From Petrolisthes cinctipes (taxonomy: Eukaryota; Arthropoda; Malacostraca; Decapoda; Porcellanidae), in assembly GCA_033782935.1 (NCBI GenBank), contig JAWQEG010000082.1:2294001-2358000 (forward strand): a DNA stretch of 64,000 nt, in the 5' to 3' direction. Every line of letters begins with the position of its first letter. The stretch's first letter is position 1. The position numbers and the translations under genes were made by a program. Of the stretch, positions 41,831 through 56,125 are shown in pieces. The notes under the pieces are model-generated. The model ran no database searches, had not been told where the DNA came from, and worked only from the letters and a program-made list of their open reading frames with translations.

Positions 41831-44800
41831 TCGGGTGTTTTGAGCCTGAATTTGAGATATTAACGGGTACTGAAGATGGATGCACATATCGACTTTTAGG
41901 CACCTAAAATATCGATTTTGAGCATGTTCTGGGTCTGTATCTTGAAAACATTCTAACTAGGAGTAGTCATGCACAGATCGCTTCTAGGACCTAAAATAAA
42001 CGAATTTTCGGGTGTTTAGAACCTAAATTTGAGATGTAAACGGGTACAGAAGATGCATGCACATATACAATTTGGACACTTAAAATATCGATTTTTAGCA
42101 TGTTTTGAGCCTATATTTTGAAAAAAAAATTAGCACTGAGTAGGTATGTACAGGTTGCTTCTGGGACCCCAAAATATCGAATTTTCGAGTGTTTTGAGGT
42201 TGAATTTGAGATATAAACGGGTGCAGAAGATGCATACACATATTGACTTTGGGCACCCACAATATCGGTTTTCAGCATGTTTTGGCCTGTATCTGAGTAG
42301 GCATGTACAGATCGCTTCTGGGACCCCAAAATATCGAATTTTCGTGTGTTTGGAGCCTGAATTTGAGATATAAACGGGTACAGAAGATACATGCACATAT
42401 CGACTTTTGGGCACCTAAAAGATCGATTTTCAGTATGTTTTGGGCCTGTATTTTGAAAATACTCTAACACGGAATAGGCATGTACAGATCGCTTCTGGGA
42501 CCCCAATATATCGAATTTTCGGGTGTTTTGGTACTGAATTTGAGATATCGACTTTGGGCACCAAAATTATCGATTTTTAGCATGTTTTGGGCCTATATTT
42601 TGAAAATATTCTAGCACTGAGTAGGCATGTACAGATCGCTTCTGGGACCCCAAAATATCGAATTTTCGGGTGTTTTGAGCCTGAATTTGAGATATAAACG
42701 GGTACTGAAGATGCATGCAAATATCGACTTTTGGGCACCTAAAATATCGATTTTGAGCATGTTTTGGGTCTGCTTCTTGATAACATTCTAACGAGGAGTA
42801 GGTATGTACAGATCGCTTCTAGGACCGAAAAATAACGAATTTTCGGGTGTTTTAAGCCTGAATTTGAGATATAAACGGGTTCAGAAGATGCAAGCACATA
42901 CAGACTTTGGACTCTTAAAATATCGATTTTTAGCATGTTTTGAGGCAATATTTTGAAAACATTCTAGCACTGAGTAGGCATGTACAGATCGCTTTTGGGA
43001 CCCTAAAATATCGAATTTTCGGGTGTTTTCATCCTGAATTTGAGATATCGACTTTGGGCACCTAAAATATCTATTTTTAGCATGTTTTGGGCCTATATTT
43101 TGAAAATAATCTAGCACTGAGTAGGCATGTAAAGATTGCTTCTGGGACTTCAAAATATCGAATTTTCGGGTGTTTCAAGCCTAAATTTGAGATATAAACG
43201 GGTACTGAAGATACATGCACATATCGACTTTTGGGCACCTAAAATATCGATTTTGAGCATGTTCTGGGTCTGTATCTTGTAAACATTCTAACAAGGAGTA
43301 GGCATGTACAGATCGCTTCTAGGACCCTAAAATAATTAATTTTCGGGTGTTTTAAGCCTGAATTTGAGATATAAACGGGTACAGAAGATGCATTCACATA
43401 TCGACTTTGGACTCTTAAAATATCGATTTTTAGCATGTTTTGAGCCTATATTTTGAAAATATTATAGCACTGAGTAGGCAGGTAAAGATCGCTTCTGGGA
43501 CCTCAAAATATCGAATTTTCGGGTGTTTTGAGCCTAAATTTAAGATATAAACGGGTACTGAAGATGCATGCACATATCGACTTTTTGTCACCTAAAATAT
43601 CGATTTTGAGCATGTTCTGGGTCTGTATCTTGAAAACATTCTAACTAAGAGTAGGCATGTACAGATCGCTTCTAGGACCCAAAAATAACGAATTTTCGGG
43701 AGTTTTGAGCCTGGATTTGAGATATAAACGGGTACAGAAGATGCATGCACATATCGACTTTGGACACTTAAAATATCGATCTTTAACATGTTTTGAGACT
43801 ATATTTTGAAAAAAAATTTAACACTCAGTAGGTATGTACAGATTGCTTCTGGGACCCAAAAATAATTAATTTTCGGGTGTTTTAAGGTTGAATTTGGGAT
43901 ATAAACGGGTGCAGAAGATGCATACACATATTGACTTTGGGCACCTAAAATATCGGTTTTCAGCATGTTTTGGCCTATGTCTGAGTAGTCATGTACAGAT
44001 CGCTTCTGGGACCCCAAAATATCGAATTTTCGAGTGTTTGGAGCCTGAATTTGAGATATAAACGGGTACAGAAGATGCATGCACATATCGACTTTTGGGC
44101 ACCTAAAAGATCGATTTTCAGTATGTTTTAGGCCTGTATTTTGAAAATACTCTAACACATAGTAGGCATGTACAGATCGCTTTTGGGAACCCCAAAATAT
44201 TGAATTTTCGGGTGATTTCGGCCTGAATTTGAGATATTGACTTTGGGCACCTAAAATAATCGATTTTTAGCATGTTTTGGGCCTATATTTTGAAAATATT
44301 TTAGCAATAAGTAGGCATGTAAAGATCGCTTCTGGGACCCCAAAAAATTGAATTTTCGGGTGTTTTGAACCTGAATTTGTGATATAAACGGGTACTGAAG
44401 ATGAATGCACATATCGACTTTTAGTCACATAAAAGATCGATTTTTAGCATGTTTTGAGCCTATATTTTGAAAACATTCTAGCACTGAGTAGGTATGTACA
44501 GATCGCTTCTGGTACCCAAAAATATCGAATTTTAGGGTGTTTTGAGATTGAATTTGGGATATAAACAGGTGCAGAAGATGCATACACATATTGACTTTGG
44601 GCCCCTAAAATATCGATTTTCAGCATGTTTTGGCCTGTGTCTGAGTAGGCATGTACAGATCGCTTCTGGGACCCCAAAATATCGAATTTTCGGGTGTTTG
44701 GAGCCTGAATTTGAGATATAAACGGGTACAGAAGATGCATGCACATATCGACTTTTAGTCACATAAAAGATCGATTTTCAGTATGTTTTGGGCCTATATA

Positions 44801-45524
44801 TCGAAAATACTCTAACACGGAGTAGGCATGTACAGATCGCTTCTGGGACCCCAAAATATCGAATTTTCGGGTGTTTTGTGCCTGAATTTGAAATATCGAC
44901 GTTGGGCACCTAAAATATCGATTTTTAGCATGTTTTGGGCCTATATTTTGAAAATATTCTAGCACTGAGTAGGCATGTACTGATCGCTTCTGGGACCCCA
45001 AAATATCGAATTATCGGGTGTTTTGAGCCTGAATTTGAGATATAAACGGGTACTGTAGAGGCACGCGCATATCGACTTTTGGGCACCTAAAATATCGATT
45101 TTGAGCATGTTTTGGGTCTGTATCTTGAAAACATTCTAACTAGGAGTAGGCATGTGCAGATCGCTTCTAGGACCCAAAAATAACGAATTTTCGGGTGTTT
45201 TGAGCCTGAATTTGAGATATAAACGGGTACAGAAGATGCATGCACATATCGACTCTGGACTCTTAAAATATCGATTTTTAGCATGTTTTGAGCCTTTATT
45301 TTGAAAACATTCTAGAACTGAGTAGGCATTGACAGATCGCTTCTGGGACCCAAAAATATCTAATTTTCGGGTGTTTTTGAGGTTGAATTTTGGATATAAA
45401 CGAGTGAAGAAGATGCATCCACCAATTGACTTTGGGCACCTAAAATTTTGATTATCAGCAAGTTTTCGCTTGCATCTGAGTAGGCTTGTACAGACCGCTT
45501 CTGGGACCCCAAAATATCGAATTT
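41831..45524. repeat. Higher-order unit U2 (3,694 bp, 22 monomers)
   Basis: This is the direct tandem copy of U1. The start of visible identity is at about 41,802 (cgcttctgggacc). Its last monomer, B at 45,367-45,524, carries private variants (gattatcagcaag, cgcttgcatctgag) shared with the last monomers of U1 and U3. Confidence 0.92.
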
Positions 45525-46162
45525 TCGGGTGTTTGGAGCCTGAATTTGAGATATAAACGGGTACAGAAGATGCATGCACATATCGACTTTGGACTCTTCA
45601 AATATCGATTATTAGCATGTTTTGAGGCTATATTTTGAACACATTCTAGCACTGAGTAAACATGTACAGATCGCTTCTGGGACCCAAAAATATCGAATTT
45701 TCGGATGTTTTTGAGGTTGAATTTGGGATATAAACGGGTGCAGAAGATGCATACACATATTGACATTGGGCACTTAAAATTTCGATTTACAGCATGTTTT
45801 GGCCTGTATCTGAGTAGGCATGTACAGATCGCTTCTGGGACCCCAAAATATCGATTTTTCGAGTGTTTTGAGGTTGAATTTGGGATATAAACGGGTGCAG
45901 AAGATGCATACACATATTGACTTTGGACACCTAAAATATCTTTTTATAACATATTTTGGCCTGTATCTGAGTAGGCATGTACAGATCGCTTCTGGGACCC
46001 CAAAATAACGAATTTTCGGGTGTTTTGAGCCTGAATTTGAGATATCGACTATAGGCACCTAAAATATCGATATTTAGCATGTTTTGGTCCTATATTTTGA
46101 AAATATTCTAGCACTGAGTAGGCATGTACAGATCGCTTCTGGGACCCCAAAATATGGAATTT
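45525..46162. repeat. Segment L' (638 bp: A3/A2 B B C), left flank of U3
   Basis: This is the copy of L. The first monomer is a mosaic: its head (gtgtttggagcc) is A3-like, as in the sequence that follows U3, and its body is the L-specific A2 (gactcttcaaatatcg). The junction lies at about 45,535-45,580. It is the seam of an L-U duplication. Confidence 0.85.
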
Positions 46163-49100
46163 TCGGGTGTTTTGAGCCTGAATTTGAGATATTAACGGGT
46201 ACTGAAGATGGATGCACATATCGACTTTTAGGCACCTAGAATATCGATTTTGAGCATGTTCTGGGTCTGTATCTTGAAAACATTCTAACTAGGAGTAGTC
46301 ATGCACAGATCGCTTCTAGGACCTAAAATAAACGAATTTTCGGGTGTTTAGAACCTAAATTTGAGATGTAAACGGGTACAGAAGATGCATGCACATATAC
46401 AATTTGGACACTTAAAATATCGATTTTTAGCATGTTTTGAGCCTATATTTTGAAAAAAAAATTAGCACTGAGTAGGTATGTACAGGTTGCTTCTGGGACC
46501 CCAAAATATCGAATTTTCGAGTGTTTTGAGGTTGAATTTGAGATATAAACGGGTGCAGAAGATGCATACACATATTGACTTTGGGCACCCACAATATCGG
46601 TTTTCAGCATGTTTTGGCCTGTATCTGAGTAGGCATGTACAGATCGCTTCTGGGACCCCAAAATATCGAATTTTCGTGTGTTTGGAGCCTGAATTTGAGA
46701 TATAAACGGGTACAGAAGATACATGCACATATCGACTTTTGGGCACCTAAAAGATCGATTTTCAGTATGTTTTGGGCCTGTATTTTGAAAATACTCTAAC
46801 ACGGAATAGGCATGTACAGATCGCTTCTGGGACCCCAATATTTCGAATTTTCGGGTGTTTTGGTACTGAATTTGAGATATCGACTTTGGGCACAAAAATT
46901 ATCGATTTTTAGCATGTTTTGGGCCTATATTTTGAAAATAATCTAGCACTGAGTAGGCATGTAAAGATTGCTTCTGGGACTTCAAAATATCGAATTTTCG
47001 GGTGTTTCAAGCCTAAATTTGAGATATAAACGGGTACTGAAGATACATGCACATATCGACTTTAGGGCACCTAAAATATCGATTTTGAGCATGTTCTGGG
47101 TCTGTATCTTGTAAACATTCTAACAAGGAGTAGGCATGTACAGATCGCTTCTAGGACCCTAAAATAATTAATTTTCGGGTGTTTTAAGCCTGAATTTGAG
47201 ATATAAACGGGTACAGAAGATGCATTCACATATCGACTTTGGACTCTTAAAATATCGATTTTTAGCATGTTTTGAGCCTATATTTTGAAAATATTATAGC
47301 ACTGAGTAGGCAGGTAAAGATCGCTTCTGGGACCTCAAAATATCGAATTTTCGGGTGTTTTGAGCCTAAATTTAAGATATAAACGGGTACTGAAGATGCA
47401 TGCACATATCGACTTTTGGTCACCTAAAATATCGATTTTGAGCATGTTCTGGGTCTGTATCTTGAAAACATTCTAACTAAGAGTAGGCATGTACAGATCG
47501 CTTCTAGGACCCAAAAATAACGAATTTTCGGGCGTTTTGAGCCTGGATTTGAGATATAAACGGGTACAGAAGATGCATGCACATATCGACTTTGGACACT
47601 TAAAATATCGATCTTTAACATGTTTTGAGACTATATTTTGAAAAAATATTTAACACTCAGTAGGTATGTACAGATTGCTTCTGGGACCCAAAAATAATTA
47701 ATTTTCGGGTGTTTTAAGGTTGAATTTGGGATATAAACGGGTGCAGAAGATGCATACACATATTGACTTTGGGCACCTAAAATATCGGTTTTCAGCATGT
47801 TTTGGCCTATGTCTGAGTAGTCATGTACAGATCGCTTCTGGGACCCCAAAATATCGAATTTTCGAGTGTTTGGAGCCTGAATTTGAGATATAAACGGGTA
47901 CAGAAGATGCATGCACATATCGACTTTTGGGCACCTAAAAGATCGATTTTCAGTATGTTTTAGGCCTGTATTTTGAAAATACTCTAACACATAGTAGGCA
48001 TGTACAGATCGCTTTTGGGAACCCCAAAATATTGAATTTTCGGGTGATTTCGGCCTGAATTTGAGATATTGACTTTGGGCACCTAAAATAATCGATTTTT
48101 AGCATGTTTTGGGCCTATATTTTGAAAATATTTTAGCAATAAGTAGGCATGTAAAGATCGCTTCTGGGACCCCAAAAAATTGAATTTTCGGGTGTTTTGA
48201 ACCTGAATTTGTGATATAAACGGGTACTGAAGATGAATGCACATATCGACTTTTAGTCACATAAAAGATCGATTTTTAGCATGTTTTGAGCCTATATTTT
48301 GAAAACATTCTAGCACTGAGTAGGTATGTACAGATCGCTTCTGGTACCCAAAAATATCGAATTTTAGGGTGTTTTGAGATTGAATTTGGGATATAAACAG
48401 GTGCAGAAGATGCATACACATATTGACTTTGGGCCCCTAAAATATCGATTTTCAGCATGTTTTGGCCTGTGTCTGAGTAGGCATGTACAGATCGCTTCTG
48501 GGACCCCAAAATATCGAATTTTCGGGTGTTTGGAGCCTGAATTTGAGATATAAACGGGTACAGAAGATGCATGCACATATCGACTTTTAGTCACATAAAA
48601 GATCGATTTTCAGTATGTTTTGGGCCTATATATTGAAAATACTCTAACACGGAGTAGGCATGTACAGATCGCTTCTGGGACCCCAAAATATCGAATTTTC
48701 GGGTGTTTTGTGCCTGAATTTGAAATATCGACGTTGGGCACCTAAAATATCGATTTTTAGCATGTTTTGGGCCTATATTTTGAAAATATTCTAGCACTGA
48801 GTAGGCATGTACTGATCGCTTCTGGGACCCCAAAATATCGAATTATCGGGTGTTTTGAGCCTGAATTTGAGATATAAACGGGTACTGTAGAGGCACGCGC
48901 ATATCGACTTTTGGGCACCTAAAATATCGATTTTGAGCATGTTTTGGGTCTGTATCTTGAAAACATTCTAACTAGGAGTAGGCATGTGCAGATCGCTTCT
49001 AGGACCCAAAAATAACGAATTTTCGGGTGTTTTGAGCCTGAATTTGAGATATAAACGGGTACAGAAGATGCATGCACATATCGACTCTGGACTCTTAAAA

Positions 49101-49355
49101 TATCGATTTTAGCATGTTTTGAGCCTTTATTTTGAAAACATTCTAGAACTGAGTAGGCATTGACAGATCGCTTCTGGGACCCAAAAATATCTAATTTTCG
49201 GGTGTTTTTGAGGTTGAATTTTGGATATAAACGAGTGAAGAAGATGCATCCACCAATTGACTTTGGGCACCGAAAATTTTGATTATCAGCAAGTTTTCGC
49301 TTGCATCTGAGTAGGCTTGTACAGACCGCTTCTGGGACCCCAAAATATCGAATTT
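46163..49355. repeat. Higher-order unit U3 (3,193 bp, 19 monomers, internal 3-monomer deletion)
   Basis: U3 matches U1 and U2 but lacks A1-A2-C (500 bp). Monomer 46,851-46,997 starts as the first C of U (ggtactgaatttgag, attatcgat) and ends as the second C (aataatctagcac, gtaaagattgc). The switch lies within 46,904-46,940, where both parents are identical. A few other substitutions separate U3 from U1 and U2, for example cgggcgtttt near 47,530. Confidence 0.9.
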
Positions 49356-49865
49356 TCGGGTGTTTGGAGCCTGAATTTGAGATATAAACGGGTACAGAAG
49401 ATGCATGCACATATCGACTTTTTTGCACCTAAAAGATCAATTTTCATTATGTTTTGGGACTGTATTTTGAAAATACTCTAACACGGAGTAGGCATGTACA
49501 GATCGGTTTTGGGACCCCAAAATATCGAATTTTCGGGAGTTTTGAAACTGAATTTGAGATATAAACGGGTACAGAAAATGCATGCACATTTCGACTTTGG
49601 ACACTTAAAATAACGATTTTTAGCATGTTTTGAGCATATATTTTGAAAACATTCTAGCACTGAGTAGGCATGTACAGATCGCTTTTTGAACCAAAAAACA
49701 TCGAATTTTCAGGTGTTTTGAGGTTGAATTTGGGATATAAACGGCTGCAGAAGATGCATACACATATTGACTTTGGGCACTTAAAATTTCGATTTTCAGC
49801 ATATTTTGGCCTGAATCTAAGTAGGCATGTACAGATCGCTTCTGGGACCCCAAAATACCGAATTT
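49356..49865. repeat. Three monomers after U3 (A3 A2 B)
   Basis: These are ordinary divergent monomers following the seam at about 49,420, where U3-type sequence changes to cttttttgcacctaaaag. Nothing else is present. Confidence 0.75.
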
Positions 49866-50699
49866 TCGGGTGTTTGGAGCCTTAATTTGAGATATAAACG
49901 GGTACAGAAGATGCATGCACATATCGACTTTTAGTCACATAAAAGGTCGATTTTCAGTATGTTTTTGGCCGGTATTTTGAAAATACTCTAACACGGAGTA
50001 GGCATGTACAGATCGCTTCTGGGACCCCAAAATATCGAATTTTCGGGTGTTTTGTGCCTGAATTTGAAATATCGACGTTGGGCACCTAAAATATCGATTT
50101 TTTGCATGTTTTGGGCCTATATTTTGAAAATATTCTAGCACTGAGTAGGCATGTACAGATCGCTTCTGCGACCCCAAAATATCGAATTTTCGGGTGTTTT
50201 GAGCCTGAATTTGAGATATAAACGGGTACTGAAGAGGCACGCGCATATCGACTTTTGACACCTAAAATATCGATTTTGAGCATGTTTTGGGTCTGTATCT
50301 TGAAAACATTCTAACTAGGAGTAGGCATTTGCAGATCGCTTCTAGGACCCAAAAATAACGAATTTTCGGGTGTTTTGAGCCTGAATTTGAGATATAAACG
50401 GGTACAGAAGATGCATGCACATATCGACTCTGGACTCTTAAAATATCGATTTTTAGCATGTTTTGAGCCATTATTTTGAAAACATTCTAGAACTGAGTAG
50501 GCATGTACAGATCACTTCTGGGACCCAAAAATATCGAATTTTCGGGTGTTTTTGAGGTTGAATTTTGGATATAAACGGGTGAAGAAGATGCATACACAAA
50601 TTGACTTTGGGCACATAAATATTTGATTTTCAGGATGTGTTCGCCTGCATCTGAGTAGGCTTGTACAGACCGCTTCTGGGACCCAAAAACATCGAATTT
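49866..50699. repeat. Older copy of the U-unit tail (834 bp: A3 C A1 A2' B)
   Basis: It has the same five-monomer order as the last 835 bp of each U unit (for example 40,996-41,830). Shared private variants are cgacgttgggcacc, gaggcacgcgcatatc, cgactctggactc, aaaacattctagaactg and tgcatctgagtaggcttg. Many more substitutions separate it from the U copies than separate the U copies from each other, so it predates the triplication. Confidence 0.82.
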
Positions 50700-53600
50700 T
50701 CGGGTGTTTTGAGGTTGAATTTGGGATATAAACGGGTGAAGAAGATGCATACACATATTGACTTTGGGCACTTAAAATTTCGATTTTCAGCATATTTTGT
50801 CCTGAATCTGAGTAGGCATGTACAGATCGCTTCTGGGACCCCAAAATACCGAATTTTCGGGTGTTTGGAGCCTTAATTTGAGATATAAACCGGTACAGAA
50901 GATGCATGCACATATCGACTTTTGGGCACCTAAAAGATCAATTTTCAGTATGTTTTGGGCCTGTATTTTGAAAATACTCTAACACGGAGTAAGCATGTAC
51001 AGATCGCTTCTGGGACCCCAAAATATCGAATTTTCGGGTGTTTTTGTCCTGAATTTGAGATATCGACTTTGTGCACCTAAAATATCGATTTTTAGCATGT
51101 TTTGGGCCTATATTTTGAAAATATTCTAGCACTGAGTAGGAATGTACAGATCGCTTCTGGGACCCCAAATTATCGAATTTTCGGGTGTTTTGAGCCTGAA
51201 TTTGAGATATAAACGGGTATTGAAGATGCATGCACATATCGACTTTTGGGCACCTAAAATATCGATTTTTAGCATGTTTTAAGTCTGAATCTTGAAAACA
51301 TTCAAACTAGGAGTAGGTATGTACAGATCGCTTCTAGGACCCAAAAATAACGAATTTTCGGGTGTTTTGAGCCTGAATTTGAGATACAAACGGGTATAGA
51401 AGATGCATGCACATATCGTCTTTGGACACTTAAAATATCGATTTTTAGCATGTTTCAAGCCTATATTTTGAAAACATTCTAGCACTGAGTAGGCATGTAC
51501 AGATTGCTTCATGGACCCAAAAATATCAAATTTTCAGGTGTTTTTGAGGTTGAATTTGGGACATAAACGGGTGCAGAAGATGCATACACATATTGACTTT
51601 GGGCACTTAAAATTTTGATTTTCAGCATGTTTTGGCCTGTATCTGAGTAGGCATGTACAGATCGCTTCTAGGACCCCAAAATATCGAATTTTCGGGTGTT
51701 TGGAGCCTGAATTTGAGATATAAACGGGTACCGAAGATGCATGCACATATCGACTTTTGGGCAACTAACAGATAGATTTTCAGTATGTTTTTGGCCTGTA
51801 TTTTGAAAATACTCTAACACGGAGTAGGCATGTACAGATCGCTTATGGGACCCCAAAATATCGAATTTTCGGGTGTTTTGAGGTGGAATTTGAGATATAA
51901 ACGGGTACAGAAGATGCATGCACATATCGACTTTTGGGCACCTAAAATATCGATTTTGAGCATGTTTTTGGTCTGTTTCGTGAAAACATTCTAACTAGGA
52001 GTAGGCATGTACAGATCGCTTCTAGGACAAAAAACAATTTAATTTTCGGGTGTTTTAAGCCTGAATTTGAGATATAAACGGGTACAGAAGATGCATGCAC
52101 ATATCGACTTTGGACTCTTAAAATATCGATTTTTAGCATGTTTTGAGCCTATATTTTGAAAATATTCTAGCACTGAGTAGGCATGTAAAGATCGCTTCTG
52201 GGACCTCAAAATATCGAATTTTCGGTTGTTTTGAGCCTAAATTTGAGTTATAAACGGGTACTGAAGATGCATGCACATATCGACTTTTGGGCACCTAAAA
52301 AAATATAGATTTTGAGCATGTTCTGGGTCTGTATCTTGAAAACATTCTAACTAGGAGTAGGCATGTACAGATCGCTTCTAGGACCCAAAAATAACGAATT
52401 TTCCGATGTTTTGAGCCTCAATTTGAGATATAAACGGGTACAGAAGATGCATGCACATATCGACTTTGGACACTTAAAATATCGATCTTTAGCATGTTTT
52501 GAGCCTATATTTTGAAAAAAAATTTAGCACTGAGTAGGTATGTACAGATTGCTTCTGGGACCCCAAAATATCGAGTTTTCGGGTGTTTTGAGGTTGAATT
52601 TGGGATATAAACGGGTGCAGAAGATTCATACACATATTGACTTTGGGCACCTAAAATATCGGTTTTCAGTATGTTTTGGCCGGTATCTGAGTAGGCCTGT
52701 ACAGATCGCTTCTGGGACCCCAAAATATCGAATTTTCGGGAGTTTGGAGCCTGAATTTGAGATATAAACGGGTACAGAAGATGCATGCACATATCGACTT
52801 TTGGGCACCTAAAAGATCGATTTTCAGTATGTTTTGGTCCTGTATTTTGAAAATACTCTAACACAGCGTAGGCATGTACAGATCGCTTTTGGGAACCCCA
52901 AAATATCGAATTTTCGGGTGTTTTTGGCCTGAATTTGAGATATCGACTTTGTGCACCTAAAATATCGATTTTATAGCATGTTTTGATCCTATATTTTGAA
53001 AATATTCTAGCACTGAGTAGGCATGTACTGATCGCTTCTGGGACCCCAAAATATCGAATTTTCGGGTGTTTTGAGCCTGAATTTGAGACATAAACGGGTA
53101 TTGAAGATGAATGCACATATAGACTTTTGGGCACCTAAAATATCGATTTTTAGCATGTTTTAAGTCTGTATCATGAAAACATTCTAACTAGAAGTAGGTA
53201 TGTACAGATCGCTTCTAGGACCCAAAAATAACAAATTTTCGGGTGTTTTGAGCCTGAATTTGAGATATAAACGGGTACAGAAGATGCATGCACATATCGA
53301 CTTTGGACTCTTAAAATATCGATTTTTAGCATGTTTTGAGCCTATATTTTGAAAATATTCTAGCACTGAGTAGGCATGTAAAGATCGCTTCTGGGTCCTC
53401 AAAATATCGAATTTTCGGGTGTTTTGAGCCTAAATTTGAGATATAAACGGGTACTGAAGATGCATGCACATATCGACCTTTTGGCACCTAACATATCGAT
53501 TTTGAGCATGTTCTGAGTCTGTATCTTGAAAACATTCTAACTAGGAGTAGGCCTGTACAGATCGCTCCTAGGACCCAAAAATAACGAATTTTCGGGTGTT

Positions 53601-56125
53601 TTGAGGTTGAATTTGAGATATAAACGGGTACTGAAGATGCATGCACATATCGACTTTTGGGCACCTAAAATATCGATTTTGAGCATGTTTTGGGTCTGTA
53701 TCTTGAAAACAATCTAACTAGGAGTAGGCATGTACAGATCGCTTCTAGGACCCAAAAATAATTAATTTTCGGGTGTTTTAAGCCTGAATTTGAGATATAA
53801 ACGGGTACAGAAGATGCATGCACATATCGACTTTGGACTCTTAAAATATCGATTTTTAGCATGTTTTGAGCCAATATTTTGAAAACATTCTAGCACTGAG
53901 TAGGCATGTACAGATCGCTTTTGGGACTCCAAAATATCGAATTTTCGGGTGTTTTCATCCTGAATTTGAGATATCGACTTTGGGCACCTAAAATATAGAT
54001 TTTTAGCATGTTTTAGGCCTATATTTTGAAAATATTCTAGCACTGAGTAGGCATGTAAAGATCGCTTCTGGGACTTCAAAATATCGAATTTTCGGGTGTT
54101 TCGAGCCTAAATTTGAGATATAAACGGGTACTGAAGATGCATGCACATATCGACTTTTGGGCACCTAAAATATCGATTTTGAGCATGTTCTGGGTCTGTA
54201 TCTTGTAAACATTCTAACAAGGAGTAGGCATGTACAGATCGCTTCTAGGACCCAAAAATAATTAATTTTCGGGTGTTTTAAGCCTGAATTTGAGATATAA
54301 ACGGGTACAGAAGATGCATGCACATATCGACTTTGGACTCTTAAAATATCGATTTTTAGCATGTTTTGAGCCTATATTTTGAAAATATTCTAGCACTGAG
54401 TAGGCATGTAAAGATCGCTTCTGGGACCTCAAAATATCGAATTTTCGGGTGTTTTGAGCCCAAATTTGAGATATAAACGGGTACTGAAGATTCATGCACA
54501 TATCGACTTTTGGGCACCTAAAATATCGATTTTGACCATGTTCTGGGTCTGTATCTTGAAAACATTCTAACTAAGAGTAGGCATGTACAGATCGCTTCTA
54601 GGACCCAAAAATAACGAATTTTTCGGGCGTTTTGAGCATGAATTTGAGATATAAACGGGTACAGAAGATGCATGCACATATCGACTTTGGACACTTAAAA
54701 TATCGATCTTTAACATGTTTTGAGCCTATACTTTGAAAAAAAATTTAGCACTCAGTAGGTATGTACAGATTGCTTCTGGGACCCAAAAATATCGAATTTT
54801 CGGGTGTTTTAAGGTTGAATTTGGGATATAAACGGGTGCAGAAGATGCATACACATATTGACTTTGGGAACCTAAAATATCGGTTTTCAGCATGTTTTGG
54901 CCTATATCTGAGTAGTCATGTACAGATCGCTTCTGGGACCCCAAAATCTCGAATTTTCGGGTGTTTTGAGCCTGAATTTGAGATATAAACGGGTACAGAA
55001 GATGCATGCACATATCGACTTTTGGGCACCTAAAATATCGATTTTGAGCATGTTCTGGGTCTGTATCTTGAAAACATTCTAACTAATGGTAGGCATGTAC
55101 AGATCGCTTCTAGAACCCAAAAATACCGAATTTTCGGGTGTTTTGAGCCTGAATTTGAGATATAAACGGGTACAGAAGATGCATGCACATATCGACTTTG
55201 GACACTTAAAATATCGATCTTTAGCATGTTTTGTGCCTATATTTTGAAAAAAAATTTAGCACTGAGTAGGTATGTACAGATTGCTTCTGGGACCCAAAAA
55301 TATAGAATTTTCGGGTGTTTTGAGGTATAATTTGGGATATAAACGGGTGCAGAAGATGCATACACATATTGACTTTGGGAACCTAAAATATCGGTTTTCA
55401 GCATGTTTTGGCCTATATCTGAGTAGGCATGTACAGATCGCTTCTGGGACCCCAAAATCTCGAATTTTCGGATGTTTGGAGCCTGAATTTGAGATATAAA
55501 CGGGTACAGAAGATGCATGCACATATCGACTTTTGGGCACCTAAAAGATCGATTTTCAGTATGTTTTGAGCCAATATTTTGAAAACATTCTAGCACTGAG
55601 TAGGCATGTACAGATCGCATCTAGGACCCAAAAATAATTAATTCTCGGGTGTTTTCATCCTGAATTTGAGATATCGACTTTGGGCACCTAAAATATCGAT
55701 TTTTAGTATGTTTTGGGCCTATATTTTGAAAATATTCTTGCACTGAGTAGGCATGTAAAGATCGCTTCTGGGACCTCAAAATATCGAATTTTCGGGTGTT
55801 TTGAGCCTAAATTTGAGATATAAACGTGTACAGAAGACGCATGCACATATCGACTTTGGACACTTAAAATATCGATCTTTAGCATGTTTTGTGCCTATAT
55901 TTTGAAAAAAAAATTTGCACTGAGTAGGTATGTACAGATTGCTTCTGGGACCCAAAAATGTAGAATTTTCGAGTGTTTTGAGGTAGAATTTGGGATATAA
56001 ACAGGTGCAGAAGATGCATACACATATTGACTTTGGTAACCTAAAATATCGGTTTTCAGCATGTTTTGGCCTATATCTGAGTAGGCATGTACAGATCGCT
56101 TCTGGGTCCCCAAAATATCGAATTT
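50700..56125. repeat. Mixed block between the U and V series
   Basis: From 50,700 the order is B A3 C A1 A2 B A3, A1 A2', A1 A2 B A3 C (intact pentamer at 52,222-53,061), A1 A2' A1 A1 A2' C A1 A2' A1 A2 B A1 A2 B A3 C A1/A2 B. The A2'-A1 pair that characterises the V heptamers is already common here. From 51 kb rightward the monomers increasingly resemble V. Confidence 0.78.
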
